From Taxawa tesnikishii (nom. ined.) (lineage: Eukaryota; Ascomycota; Dothideomycetes; Dothideales): DNA of 64,000 bases. The notes below the pieces were generated by a model, which ran no database searches, had not been told where the DNA came from, and saw nothing but the letters and a program-made list of their open reading frames with translations. Below, in pieces: positions 35,981-46,880 of this stretch. The DNA lies in the NCBI GenBank assembly GCA_030247885.1, contig JAPDRO010000007.1, positions 441,501-505,500 of the forward strand, read 5' to 3'. Position numbers and translations under genes: made by a program. How positions within the stretch are numbered: the first letter of the stretch is position 1; each line of letters starts with the position of its first letter.

Positions 35981-36620
35981 ATGCCGCCGCAGCCTCTCAA
36001 AGCAACCCCAGAGCAAGCAAGCTCGTCAGAGCAGAGCAAGACCGAGGACGCTACGCCCAAGAAGCTCCCCAAGGGCGTGGTCCTAGGCAAAGATGGCAAA
36101 CCGTAAGTCGCATGGCCGTTTTGCAATGTTATATGGGTTGCTGATACGTCGCAGCTGTCGGTCATGCACTTCGGTAGCGTCCTGGATGGCCATGGCAAAG
36201 CAACACGACACCTCTCCCAAAACCATCTCCACCACGACCCCGCCAGCGCAGGCCACTGCATCCTTAGATCAGCCGGCGGATTGTCCGCCAGACGTCGAGC
36301 AACTCGGGCGCTCGTCCTGGACGCTTCTCCATACCATTGCAGCCAATTATCCCGAACGACCTTCGCCCGTGCAACAGAACGAGACGAGACAGTTTCTGCG
36401 CCTGTTTGGGAACGTGTACCCATGTTGGGTCTGCGCAGACGACTTCCGCACTTGGATGCAGGAGGGACACGAGCCGAAGGTCAGCAATAGGCAAGAGTTC
36501 GCGCAGTGGTTGTGCGAGGCGCATAACGCGGTCAATGTGAAGTTGGGGAAGAAGGCCTTTGATTGCAGCAAGTGGGATGAGAGGTGGAGGACGGGATGGA
36601 AGGATGGACGGTGCGGTTGA
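35981..36620 (+). CDS. ERV1: Mitochondrial FAD-linked sulfhydryl oxidase ERV1
   Basis: Reoxidises Mia40 in the intermembrane-space disulfide relay and supports Fe-S protein maturation. Exons 35981-36102 and 36155-36620 give 195 aa. The N-terminal shuttle cysteines are CRSC (about 42-45), after the family-typical GVVLGKDGKP. The FAD/redox domain has LGRSSWTLLHTIAANYP, the active-site pair YPCWVCADDF, and NRQEFAQWLCEAHNAVN. A third cysteine pair (FDCSKW ... GRC) closes the protein. The Met at 35981 follows a CT-rich leader and was preferred to the in-frame ATG at 35912. Intron 36103-36154 splits the Pro codon just before CRSC. Confidence 0.95.
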
Positions 36621-37296
36621 GTAGGTTGTTGGTTTCACTGGGTAGACCGATCTGGAAAGAGGGTATACTGACATCGAAGGCATGGTTCAGTCATTATGAG
36701 AGGACGTCCACGGCGATATGTAAGAGTACGATAGTGGAGGCTTGTTGTAAGATGGAAGAGGTACATACAACGGTCAGACACAGCTCAATAGAGAGGCGCT
36801 GCTTGACAACCAAGCACAAGCCCATTTAGATCAGACATCTCAGGCACACGTTTGGTCCCCTCGCCCTTCGCCGGTCCCTCCACACTACCTCGATCTACCA
36901 CAATGTAAGCACCATTTTGGGTAGAATGATAACATGGAACTCTGCCACTCCCACATCGAGGCGTCATCTTGTGGCTTGTCCAGAGAACCCAGACGAGTTT
37001 TACGTAGCATTTGTCTCTCCACAGCACAACCCATCATCTGTTAGAACACTCATGGGGAAAGCGTGGTAGAAACAATCAGGAACCCGAAGTAACTCCTACG
37101 TGCCTTTATCCATTCTGTGTCCGAGCCGTCTATGATATCCCTGCGCCACGCTTGAAGCTTTCGGAACCAGCCACGGTGCACTCCTTCCCACGATGACATC
37201 CAGAGAGCCTTCATCGTGGTATCCCTGCCCAGAGGGACAATACACGAAACGCCCACGCCCAACCAGAACCAGAACTTCCAACCCGTTCCTATTCCT
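36621..37296. other. Convergent intergenic spacer
   Basis: Between ERV1 and the F-box-like gene. Nothing supported. Confidence 0.4.
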
Positions 37297-37725
37297 TCAA
37301 TCGATCTTCGTGAACGTGACCCTCGCCTTCCCTGCGGGCGCCCACCAATCCACCACCGGACCCTCTCTTACCTCCACCCCGAAGCTACCCAGCACTCCCG
37401 TCACGTCCTTACTCTCCATACTCGTCAGAATCGATACGCAGCGTAACAGGTGTCGGTGCGCGACACCAATGCTCTGCAGCCATTGCACAGCGTACAGAGC
37501 CCCCGAGAGATGGTCGAAGAAGCGGTTGGTGCCGTAGAAGACAGGTAGTGATTCCTGCCGGATTTGATTGCAGGTTCTGGTCAAGGCAGGCTCGGAGAGA
37601 TGAGAGCTGCCCCGGCAGATAGAGATGGAGTTATCGCCGGATTCGGTGAGGGCGAGGGTGTAGATTATGTTCCTGATCTCGGGAGGGAGGTCTAGGAAGG
37701 TGAGACTGGTTGTTACTTGCGCCAT
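37297..37725 (-). CDS. F-box-like (LPxEIRNxIY) small protein
   Basis: 142 aa, single exon, starting MAQVTTSLTFLDLPPEIRNI. The LPPEIRNIIYTLAL segment followed by ALTRTCNQIRQESLPVFYG is the hallmark of a large Pezizomycotina-specific family with an F-box-like or 2EXR-like N-terminus and no assigned function. An in-frame ATG at 37830 would add 35 low-complexity residues and is less likely. These genes are numerous, fast-evolving and often lineage-restricted. A role in substrate recruitment to an SCF ligase is only a guess from the F-box resemblance. Confidence 0.7.
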   Translation of the reverse strand: MAQVTTSLTFLDLPPEIRNIIYTLALTESGDNSISICRGSSHLSEPALTRTCNQIRQESLPVFYGTNRFFDHLSGALYAVQWLQSIGVAHRHLLRCVSILTSMESKDVTGVLGSFGVEVREGPVVDWWAPAGKARVTFTKID

Positions 37726-38758
37726 TGGAGGAAAAAATATGGCGGTTGAATGGGAGAAAGAGTATAGTATGTTTGTTGTGCTGGATGATGACTTTTGATT
37801 GTTCTCAATATCGACGATGAAGATGAACATGGGATTTTTGGCGGAGAGGTACTTAGCTTTTTATACGTTACCCGTGTGAACAGAAATAGCAGATCTCGAT
37901 AGGAATGGTCGGTGGGTCCGAGATGCAAGATCCATTGACTACCCATTTGCAGGTGTCTCGTTATTCACAGGCCAGTAGCTTTGCGGCGTGCACAGGAGGA
38001 CTGATACTGCAGCCCGTACGACGCCGACAGTCTCGAGATTGCCCACATGGCTGGTTCCCAGTGGGAGCAACAAGTGGGTTTAACGATGCGCATGAGGCTT
38101 ACAGAGCGAGTCAGCCTCAGGTTACTTACCACTCGAACAGGTGAGCAGCTGTAGATGCCTGTCGTGTCACTCGTAGCTTGGCAAGAAGCAATCAAGTCTC
38201 GTTGAGAGACAGCATGAGCCACTGTGAGATCAAGTTCAAGACAGAACGAGGATGGGTTGAGCACACCGCTGCAAGTCGGGAGATGGAGAACATGTGATGG
38301 GGATGAGCGTGAGTCGAAGTCGGCCGAGAAAACTCCAGTCCTGGCGCTGCCGGATGCTTGTCCATGGGTCTGCCTTGGTTTCAACACAGGCCTCCTCTGC
38401 ACATACATGAGGTGGATTGAACAGTTACTGTGTCCATACACCAACACGTGAAAGTCCCATAGCATGCGACTGAAGTCTCTCTGTTAAAGTTACACACCTC
38501 CGCGGATACTCCCCTGCCTGCAGGATGCTGCTTGACGTCAGAATGGGGAGGAGCGTTATCACAAACTCCGGTGCAACAGATAGCCAGAGATATCGTAAAC
38601 TCCAGCTCAGAAAGTCGGAATACATCATCGTTGTTGGAGCAGCGCTTGATTAGTCGTGAAACAACCACCGTAAAATCACACTATCGGGATCTCAGACAAA
38701 GGCGCAGAACGGTGAACACTACTACGTTCAGAGACATCTTGATCGGATAACCACAAGC
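37726..38758. other. Divergent promoter region
   Basis: Between the F-box-like gene (minus) and the MDR oxidoreductase (plus). No gene supported. Confidence 0.4.
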
Positions 38759-39940
38759 ATGCCTTCCTGGGACAACAAGCCAGAGGGGACCATGACGGCA
38801 GCTGTGTTGCGCGAAGTCGGTGCCCATCCGCCATCCAGGTGTTTCTGGCTAGACTCCAAGTACCCAAAGCCGACAATTCCATCTGAGAAATGGTGCCTTG
38901 TGCGTACAAGAAAGCCTGGAACATGACATAGTCGTGTCTAATTTCTCTCACAGGTACAAGTAAAAGCAGCTGGACTCAACAGGGCAGAATTGCGAGGCCG
39001 GAACGGTGACAAGCCCGCACCACCTGAATTTGGCCTCTTCGTAGATGAGTACCACGAAGATCCGCCAAAGATTCTGGGTAATACACCAACGCACTGGCTG
39101 AACATGAATGCGTGCTAACGCCTCGGCAGGAGAGGAGTTTGTTGGCGTGGTGGAGGTTGCTGGCTCGGAAACGAGATTCAGCAAAGGTGATCCGGTCGCT
39201 GGGTTCATCTACGGAGGCGGCAAGGCTCACGATGGCGCCTACGCCGAGTACACCATATGCCACTCTCAGCGGTTGTGGAAACTCCCCGAATCCTCGCTGT
39301 CATGGGAAGTTCTTGGCGCGATTCCAATGAGCATGTGGACCGCCTATGGTTCGTTGTTCCAAGCCGGTCAATCAACCGAAGGCTCGACTGTGTTGATTCA
39401 CGGAAGCACAAGCTCCGTAGGTGTCTGGGCCTGCCTTCTTGCCAAGGACGCCGGTTGCACCGTGATTGCGACAACACGGCAGCAGGGAAAGGTCGAAAAG
39501 ATGAAGTCGGCCGGAGCGGACCATGTGCTGCTGGAGGAGAATCTCAAGGAAGATGTTAAGAAAGTAGCCCCGAACGGCGTTGACTGCCTGCTGGAGCTCG
39601 TTGGCCCGGATAAGATCCAGGAACTCGCCCTCCCAAATCTGGCGAAGCATGGCAGCGTCGTTGTGACGGGCGTATTGACCAAGCAGTGGGCCATGAAAGA
39701 CTTTACCCCTGCAATGATACCCCCGACGAGGAAGATGACGTTTTACAGCCTCACTCCAGGAGAGGAGGAGGCTGAAGGTGTGGAGAGGGTTATCGGAGAG
39801 GTTGTGAAGAAGGTTGAAGATGGCACATTCAAGCCGGAGGTCTTCCTCGACAAGACCTTCCCCTGAAATTTGTTGGATTCGCTCATGAACACATGGAGGA
39901 AAGCAAAGCGGTAGGAAAAGTGGTCGTTACTGTACCATGA
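38759..39940 (+). CDS. Zinc-type medium-chain (MDR) NADPH oxidoreductase
   Basis: Quinone/enoyl-reductase-like member of the MDR superfamily, related to trans-acting enoyl reductases and ToxD-type proteins. Exons 38759-38899, 38954-39077 and 39130-39940 give 358 aa. The GroES-like fold shows VKAAGLNRAEL and GEEFVGVVEVAG; the nucleotide-binding fold shows VLIHGSTSSVGVWACLLAK and VIATTR. No catalytic zinc-ligand pattern is obvious, so a reductase rather than an alcohol dehydrogenase is likely. The annotated-looking stop at 39864-39866 follows CCCC (39860-39863); one more C gives a continuous C-terminus ending EESKAVGKVVVTV, as expected for the family. Substrate unknown. Confidence 0.85.
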
Positions 39941-40897
39941 CTTCTTTGATAGATATCTACGGGGGTCAGTCTGGTGCTACATACCCCTAACCACTGCACA
40001 GAACATCATTTATGGTGATTCGTAGAGCAGGTTGATTAACTTTCTTCAAGCGACTCTGTGTGGAAGTCTTTTGTACTTGGTGTGGTTCGGAATATAATGA
40101 ACGCTCAATTGGGTTAGGCCGCCGTGGCTGAGCGGGCAGGCCTCGGCTATCTCCGCCGCTGGCCGTTGTCTTTGTCAACCTTCTTATCACGTTCTTTCTC
40201 CTTCCTTCGCTCACTCATCTCCTTCCTTCGACAACCGCCTTCGTACATCCACGACATCTCAACCCGTCCAACACTTCCTTTGTACCAGCACTACCAATAT
40301 CTTCCGACTCTTCCACGGCGCCAACTTTGGCCACGTCAGGCACACGACAGCTGCACCCGCTAAGCGAAGTGACGGTTGAGTGAGGGTACTGCGGGTAATA
40401 TTCACGGAGAAAGGCATGATAAGTGAAGGACCTGAGTTAGTTTTGGGAGAACAATAGCGGCACTTGCTGCAAACATCGGCTGTTTTTGAAGGCACGAGAC
40501 CGGTCTGGAGCAGATTTTGCGACAGCACCTCGCTATCTTGTATCTTCTGTTTCTGTTTTCCCCTTAGCACACGAGCATAGGCTCATTCTCAAAGAAGAAG
40601 AAGAAAAAGCATACACCTCTGTTTCCTCTTAGCTTTGGCGGAAAAGCCGAGAATCAGAATAGGACTTGTTACTGTACCTTGTCCAGCTTAAGCTTCACTC
40701 ACTACTCACGACCGCTCGCATAACCCGCCGTTCACCTCAGGCTACAACACACTTCTCAACCATCACGCGGACGTTCATACCTCGAGCGTTTTCCTTTCCG
40801 CTGCCCCTTCTGGTTTGCGGATTATCACCAAAGCGTACGCTCTACTGAACGACTAACATTCAGCCCCGCGGAACATCAATCTTAATACCTCGACACC
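39941..40897. other. MPE1 upstream region
   Basis: About 1 kb. A tRNA-like 5' end at 40118-40140 was considered and rejected. CT-rich leader before the MPE1 ATG. Confidence 0.4.
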
Positions 40898-42768
40898 ATG
40901 TCCTCGTCCGTTTTCTTTAAGTTCAAGTCCCAGAAGGAGCCCCAACGGGTGACCTTTGACGGCACCGGTATCTCAGTCTTTGAGCTGAAGAGAGACATCA
41001 TCAGCATCAGCAGACTAGGCGACGGCACCGACTTTGACCTTGCAATCTACAACCCTGATACCAGCGAAGGTAAGCAAATAGAAGCGAATCTTTAAGCATT
41101 GAATTTGTACTGACTGACGTATCAGAGTATGACGACGATACTGCAATCATCTCCCGCGGCACCACGGTCGACGCCAAGAGGCAGCCAGCCTCAAAGCCTG
41201 GAGCCGGCAGAGCCGCTAGGTACGTCTCTGGCAAGATGCCTGTTACTGCCAAAAATCAGCACCGCATCGAATCGAATAGAGCGGCGGCACCAATAAAGAC
41301 GACTTCTGCGTCAAGTGGTCCCGAAATGAATGACTCCATGACGGAGGAAGAGAAGATAGCTGCCATGTTTCAGGCAGGAGGAGAACAATGGGAGCAACAA
41401 CAACAACAGATGGCAAATCAAAAAGCTATTCACCGTACCGGATACCAGAAGCCCGTTGCCGTACCAGACAAGCCCCTTCCTCCTGGTTACACTTGCCACA
41501 GATGTGGTGAGAAGGGGCACTGGATCCAAGCTTGCCCCACCAACAACGATCCAAACTTTGATGGACGTCCAAAGTTCAGACGTACTACCGGCATCCCACG
41601 CTCATTTCTCAAGGTTGTGGAGAAGCCTGCTGCTCTCGCGGAGGATGGTTCGGTGGATGTCTCGAAGCTACCGCCGGGTGTGATGTACAACTCGCAGGGC
41701 GAGTGGGTCGTGGCAGAGCCAGACAAGGCGGCATGGGAGAAGTTTCAAGCGAAGAACAAGGCCGCTGCCGAGAAGACTGAGGCAGCACCAGCTGGCAGTC
41801 AAGAACTGCGTGATAGGGGTCTGGAATGTCCAATTGACAACCGGTTGTTCGTTGACCCAGTGAAGACACCGTGTTGCGGGAAGACGTTCTGTCGTGATTG
41901 TATCGAGAATGCCCTTCTTGGCAATGACTTCGTCTGCCCTGACTGTTCATCTGACAATGTGCTTGTCGACAATCTCGTCCCTGATGAGGACACGGTAGCG
42001 AAGATCAAGGCTTACGACGAGGAGAAAGCTCAAGCCAAGAAGGAGAAAGAGAAGACGGCTAGCCCAGTGCCGGAGAAGAAGAGCACGCCACCGGGCGAGA
42101 AAGAGAAGACAAAGTCGCCAAGCGTCAAACCTGTCACCGCCGCGGTTGATGGAACCACGCCCGCACCTGGTACACCACAATCGACCAAGTCGGAGAGCAA
42201 GAAGCGCCCGGCCGATGAGGAACTCCCCAACCCGCGCATCCCGACTGGCCCTGCCGCAATGCGCAAGGCTCAATCTCAGACGCCCGGCATAAACGGCATG
42301 CAGAACCAGCAAGGCATGTACGGCTTCAACCCAATGATGGGCATGCCCTTCCCCAACGGAATGATGGGTATGCCAATGGGTATGAACCCCATGATGGGCA
42401 TGCCCAACCCGATGATGATGAACGGTGGCTGGAATGGCATGGGCAACATGGGTTTCCCGCAGAACAACATGTACGGTGGCGGCTTCAACCCAACGATGGG
42501 AGGCTACGGACAACAATGGCAGGGCAATCAGGGTTGGGGCATGGGTGGAAGTATGAACGGCATGCCACAGCAGCAAATGCAACAGGGCATGCAGCAGCTG
42601 CAGCAGCAGCAGAACGGCAATGGATTCGCACCGAACCAGATGCGTGCCGGCATAAACGGAGCGGAACAGAACGATGAGGGAGACGCCTACTTCCGCAAGC
42701 CAGTCAATCCACATCGCCATCAAGCGCGCAACCGAAGACAGCGATCGGTAGACTACCAGCAGCTGTAG
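40898..42768 (+). CDS. MPE1: Cleavage and polyadenylation factor subunit Mpe1 (RBBP6-like)
   Basis: Essential subunit of the nuclear mRNA 3'-end cleavage/polyadenylation machinery. Exons 40898-41069 and 41126-42768 encode 604 aa. N-terminal DWNN ubiquitin-like domain (SSVFFKFKSQKEPQRVTFDG), a CCHC zinc knuckle at about residue 180 (CHRCGEKGHWIQAC) followed by GIPRSFL, then a RING/U-box-like finger at about 290 (ECPIDNRLFVDPVKTPCCGK, later CRDCIENALL). The second half is Lys/Glu-rich, then Met/Gly/Asn-rich with repeated NPMMGMP-like units and Gln runs, ending in a basic tail. The Met-rich tail is a lineage-type embellishment of the fungal protein. Confidence 0.95.
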
Positions 42769-43415
42769 ACGGGAGTCATGACAGCAACTGCGACAACTTT
42801 CGCTTGATGATGCCTTGCAGTCGGCTATGAGACGGACGAAAGACGATCGCACCTCAGCTCAGACATTTAGCGTTGGCGTTGGAGGTCTTGGAGGCATGGC
42901 GTTTCGGAACGACCAAGGGCAACGGATGGGATGGAATGGGTATGGCACGGGTACAGGATGGCTGGCGGAACTGCCTTTGCCACCGCTGGGAGGGTTTGCG
43001 TGCCCTCATTGTCTGGGGCGTTTAAGGGCTAAATTGGGTGGAATTCATGTACACATCTGATCAAATGGACAAGCTCTCTTTTCGTGATATTGTCACCGTG
43101 CCTTTACTTGACGTTCTGACGGTTGTTGCTATGTGAATGCTAGTTATTCTTGTGTACGAATCGGGCATAGAGGCAGTTTCACGTGTGTGGCTTTGCGCGA
43201 AGCTTCTCTTTCTCCACTTTCGCTCTGGACGTCTCTCGTACATTCGCTTCGTACCACCTACATCCAACAACCACATCAACCTAGCAACACTCTCGCTCTC
43301 ACGTCCGCTTCGTCGCATACGCACACGCATACGCATCACCAACTTCCGTTAGAAACAACACCACCTCTTTCAAAACTCGTTCAGTCACGCACGTAGCCGT
43401 GGCTTATCCTACCAA
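42769..43415. other. Antizyme upstream region and leader
   Basis: Spacer between two plus-strand genes. CT-rich and ACACGCAT-rich leader sequence precedes the antizyme ATG. Confidence 0.4.
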
Positions 43416-44394
43416 ATGGCGAATTTAACCAATAATTGCACCAAAAGTAGTAGTAATTACTACTACCAGTCGACCAAGGACGTCGCTGCTCGCACCAACA
43501 TCCAAGCATCCGCCTACGTCGCCGATGCTGCCACCATGGAGTTGAAGGGCTACCACTTCTCTACCGACGGGGCACGAGGTAAGCCCATCCGTTCTCCTTT
43601 CCTTCAGTTGCTCCCGCCATCCCCCACGAACAAAACGCTGACTTTGCAACAGGGGCCGGGTGGTGGGTTTGAGGTCAGCTCGGGCATACCATCACCTCCG
43701 CCGTCTCCGCCAACGGGCGCCTTCAGAGCCGCACAACGGCCCGGCTTGAAGGCTCGCTCGCGCAGCGGAGGCGCCGCATACACCATTCCGGAAGAGTGTG
43801 AGAGGCTCTTCTGCGAGACACTGTCGACGGTTTTCCTTGGTGAGGGGAACGTCGCCGCGCAGGACTCGCTTGTGATGGGTACGCGAAACAGCAGCAGCAA
43901 CTACAACGGAAAGAATCGGCTTCCACCCACGCCGGTGCAATCTCCCGACGGCGTTCTGGCCGTCAAGGAACCGCATGGGTTGGTCAAAGAGTGGGTTGAG
44001 ATCTGGGATTACACCGGTGGGCTGCGATTCCGGGGCTTTGTTGCCGAGAAGGACGGCTCGAGGGCCATGTTCGTCTTCTTCGACAACAGTGTCATAGGAC
44101 AGGACCTGAAGCATGGGTGAGTCGGCTCTCCTCTCGATTTGGCACCGAAACACGTCTGGGCTGACAATCGCTTTCCAATCTAGTCTCATGAACCTCCTCG
44201 AACTGTCAAGCGGGGACGACTTTGGCTGCAGTCAACTCGTCGTCTGCCTCGATCGGACCGCTGATCCGGATGATGTCAAGGACCTGACCAGGGATCTGGG
44301 TTGGGTCGGCTTCGAGCTTGCGACACTTGATAGCTGGTCGAACGAGACGGCCTGCACAAGCGACAGATGGCTGTTGCTCAGCATGGACGTCTGA
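43416..44394 (+). CDS. OAZ1: Ornithine decarboxylase antizyme (programmed +1 frameshift)
   Basis: Binds ornithine decarboxylase monomers, targets them to the 26S proteasome without ubiquitin and blocks polyamine uptake. Exons 43416-43578, 43653-44116 and 44184-44394. Reading from the ATG, frame 0 ends after GAGWWV at a TGA (43670-43672). The conserved body lies in the +1 frame: EECERLFCETLSTVFLGE, VKEWVEIWDYTGGLRFRGFV, FFDNSVIGQDLKHGLMNLLE, CSQLVVCLDR and DLGWVGFELATLD. Skipping one base at GTT-TGA gives 278 aa and a total divisible by three. Expected regulation: high polyamines promote frameshifting and so lower ornithine decarboxylase. Introns are GT-AG; both fit CTGAC/CTAG signals. Confidence 0.93.
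43667..43672 (+). promoter_or_regulatory. Antizyme +1 ribosomal frameshift site (GTT TGA)
   Basis: The zero-frame Val codon GTT is followed by TGA. Resuming at GAG (43671-43673), one base forward, enters the antizyme frame. Position, direction and TGA all match the family mechanism; stimulatory elements were not defined. Confidence 0.85.
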
Positions 44395-45163
44395 GGAGCC
44401 GAAGATGAGGGCGAGCACGGGCGCGGTGGAAAAATGGTTCCCTTGATGGGCATTCTTTCGATCGAGTTGTGATGGAAAGTTCCTCTTATTCATTTCTCCG
44501 TCGCCAAACGGCGTCGTGCAGTTTATGCTGTTGATGTGGTTCGGTACCTGAGTTTTCTAAAACAACCCCATTCGCTTCGTCTGAATACAGGAATTTTCTT
44601 TTTCGATTCTCGGTTTGCTCCTCGTCGTGTGTGTCCCACGTCCTAACGGGTCGACCTCCTGAATTTGAACGCTCGCTGGCTCGTATCTCAGCCTTTTCGC
44701 TGTGTGGATGTTACGAACAGGAATTCCTCTTGCCGTGCGGTCCCAGATCGATCCGCATATACTCTCGGTTTTGGACGAGCTTTGAAGTGCAGGCCCGGAT
44801 CAGTCTATCGAGCCAGCAAGCGTTCCAGTATGCCATCTAGAGCGCCATACATTCCTCTCATTGGCAAGCTCCTCAGGATTTCCAGACTTGAGAAGACGCA
44901 CCTTGGAACAGATGATGCAGAAGGGCGATCTCGTACGAAGCCTGTCAGATGATTGACTTTCATGTAGATTCGCGCCTTGGCCGGTACAGATGGAAGGGGT
45001 GAGCAACGGGATGCAGAGATAGACGGTCGTGATAGTGCGTATGCACATTCCAAACACGGAGGTTTTTTTGTAGAGCACACGGACCAGTAATCGAAACTGC
45101 ATTAAGTTCAGAACACGAATATCATTCATGAAAAATTCGCTTCCACTACTATATTTGATAGAA
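44395..45163. other. Convergent spacer
   Basis: Shared 3' space of antizyme and URA6. No gene seen. Confidence 0.4.
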
Positions 45164-45841
45164 CTAGTTGTTTGGCTTGATCCCCCTGTCTGCAATCTTG
45201 ACCTTGACGTCCTCGTACACCTCAAGCGGCGTCTTGGTGGCGGACACCTTGACGACCTTGCCTTGCTTCTCGAACATGTCGACGACGGGCATGCTCGTGT
45301 CCTCGAAAGTCTTGAAGCGCTTCTTGATGCTCTCGGCGTTGTCGTCGCTCCTCCCGCTCGTCTTGCCTCTGTTGAGCAGACGCTCCTGCATGACCTCCTC
45401 CGGACAGTCGAAGAACAAGGTGAAGACGGACGGGCAGACGGCCTCCTCGAACTTGACGGCCTGGTCCAGCTTCCTGGGGAAGCCGTCGATGAGGAACCTC
45501 CTGTTGCCCGTCTCGTCGATCGTGGCCACCATGGCGTTCTCCAGGAGCTGGATCGTCACCTCCATGGGCACGATCAGCCCGTCGCGGATGTATTGCTTGA
45601 TCATGTCGCCGAACTGCGAGCCCGGTCTGTCCTGCTCTTCGCGCAGAAGGTCGCCGGCGCTGAGGTGCTTGAAGCCGTAGTCCCGGACGAGGTTCGCGCA
45701 CTGGGTGCCCTTTCCGGCACCCGGGCCGCCGAGAACGAAGATGACGGTGGCTTGGTTCTCCCCGGTACCGGAGGAGAAGAGAGGCTTCTCGCGGTTGGGA
45801 GCCGGGAGGGCGGGGTTGTTCTCGAGATCGATGGCAGGCAT
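45164..45841 (-). CDS. URA6: Uridylate (UMP/CMP) kinase
   Basis: Phosphorylates UMP (and CMP) to the diphosphate in pyrimidine nucleotide synthesis; cytosolic/nuclear. 225 aa, single exon. P-loop GGPGAGKGTQ at 38-47, NMP-binding region with LSAGDLLREE and DGFPRKLDQA, and LID with RLLNRGKTSGRSDDN, then IKKRFKTFEDTSMPVV. The short LID identifies a UMP/CMP kinase rather than a long-form adenylate kinase. The stop of the upstream gene on the same strand lies only 62 bp before this ATG. Confidence 0.94.
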   Translation of the reverse strand: MPAIDLENNPALPAPNREKPLFSSGTGENQATVIFVLGGPGAGKGTQCANLVRDYGFKHLSAGDLLREEQDRPGSQFGDMIKQYIRDGLIVPMEVTIQLLENAMVATIDETGNRRFLIDGFPRKLDQAVKFEEAVCPSVFTLFFDCPEEVMQERLLNRGKTSGRSDDNAESIKKRFKTFEDTSMPVVDMFEKQGKVVKVSATKTPLEVYEDVKVKIADRGIKPNN

Positions 45842-45903
45842 GTTTGTTCTTGGTGTGTGTGTGGAGTGCGAAGAGGAAGGAGCTCAATGGGCGGCGGGAG
45901 ACT

Positions 45904-46260
45904 CTAGTGTTCTTGGGGACGGTTGTCTCTGGGTGGCAGGACGTAGTGTGACTGGCCTTGTCCTTCTCTTTGCTTCAGCAGTCTCCAGAAGAGAAACGAG
46001 CCGGTGAAGAAGATGGCGACGAGTGGTAGAATGGGCAGCTGGTTGGTGTTTCCTCTGCCTCTGGGCGTGGGTGGTTCTGTGTAGTTTGTCGTGACGATCC
46101 TCTGCTTGCTGTTGGGGTCTTGTCTCCTGAACGGTGTCGACGCGAAGCTTCGTGCTGTGCGGGGCAACTGTGTCTGTGTCTGTGTCTGTGTCTGGTGTAT
46201 GGCAAGACACTCGGCGGGCGTTTGAAGCAGTCGTCTGCGTGCTGGAGTCGAGATGAACAT
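45904..46260 (-). CDS. Small single-pass, probably mitochondrial membrane protein
   Basis: 118 aa, unrecognised family. The N-terminus (MFISTPARRRLLQTP) is basic and hydroxylated, as in mitochondrial presequences, and RSFASTPFRR resembles a processing region. A (TQ)n stretch comes from a TGTGTC repeat in the DNA (46169-46192). One membrane segment follows (LPILPLVAIFFTGSFLFWRL), then a short charged tail. Start chosen at this Met because the 19 codons before it look non-coding. It lies head-to-tail with URA6, leaving 62 bp, so the URA6 promoter must overlap this gene or its 3' end. Could be a small respiratory-chain accessory or assembly protein; that is speculation. Confidence 0.6.
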   Translation of the reverse strand: MFISTPARRRLLQTPAECLAIHQTQTQTQTQLPRTARSFASTPFRRQDPNSKQRIVTTNYTEPPTPRGRGNTNQLPILPLVAIFFTGSFLFWRLLKQREGQGQSHYVLPPRDNRPQEH

Positions 46261-46880
46261 TGTGCAAGGGAGATAAGCAAGCGTGTTCTGGCTGGCTGGC
46301 TGGCGGCATGGGAGCATGCTGCAAGGAAAGAAGAAAGGTGGGTGTGTTTATAATGATGGTACAGGACAAGCGCATGTGTTATGATACAGTTCGAGTTTGC
46401 CGATCTGCTGTTCTATCATATAGCTGTTGTTTTTCTCTGCTTACGGCCTTCTTCATGGAAAGCAGCATGACCAATCGCATTTCCGACGCCTCTGACAACC
46501 TCACCGGTCGTAACCTCGGTTTAAGCTGGTACTACTATCTCTATGCGATGGCTTGTGATTGACAGGTTGTGTCTACCCAGTTTGTGGAAGCACAAGCGAC
46601 CATCGTTATGAAGACTCGCACCATCGTTACAAATGTCCGCACCATCGCACCTTCCACTCCCGCACGCTGCGTCATTGTGGGAAAGAACATTTGACTGACG
46701 CACCCCGCCAAAGAAGGGAAAGTGCACTGGGCTGCAAACAACGCCTTAGTCATTCGTCCACCACACCATTGCCTGTCTTCTACCACTCTCTGTGGCTTTC
46801 CGCAACAGCTACACATATCCCGAGGATCAAGTCATTCTGCGGAACCGCATTTCTCCAGGCGACGCGCCCAAACTCTCGAC
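46261..46880. other. Divergent promoter region
   Basis: Between the small membrane protein (minus) and HEL2 (plus). No further gene supported. Confidence 0.4.

Noticed and set aside
40118-40190. tRNA gene
   Set aside because: The start (GCCGCCGTGGCTGAGCGGGC) resembles a Ser/Leu tRNA, but no anticodon arm, T-loop or matching acceptor end follows.
43416-44394. Antizyme frame change as another sequencing error
   Set aside because: A missing base would move reading to the wrong frame; only a +1 skip at the TGA yields the family sequence and a total divisible by three.
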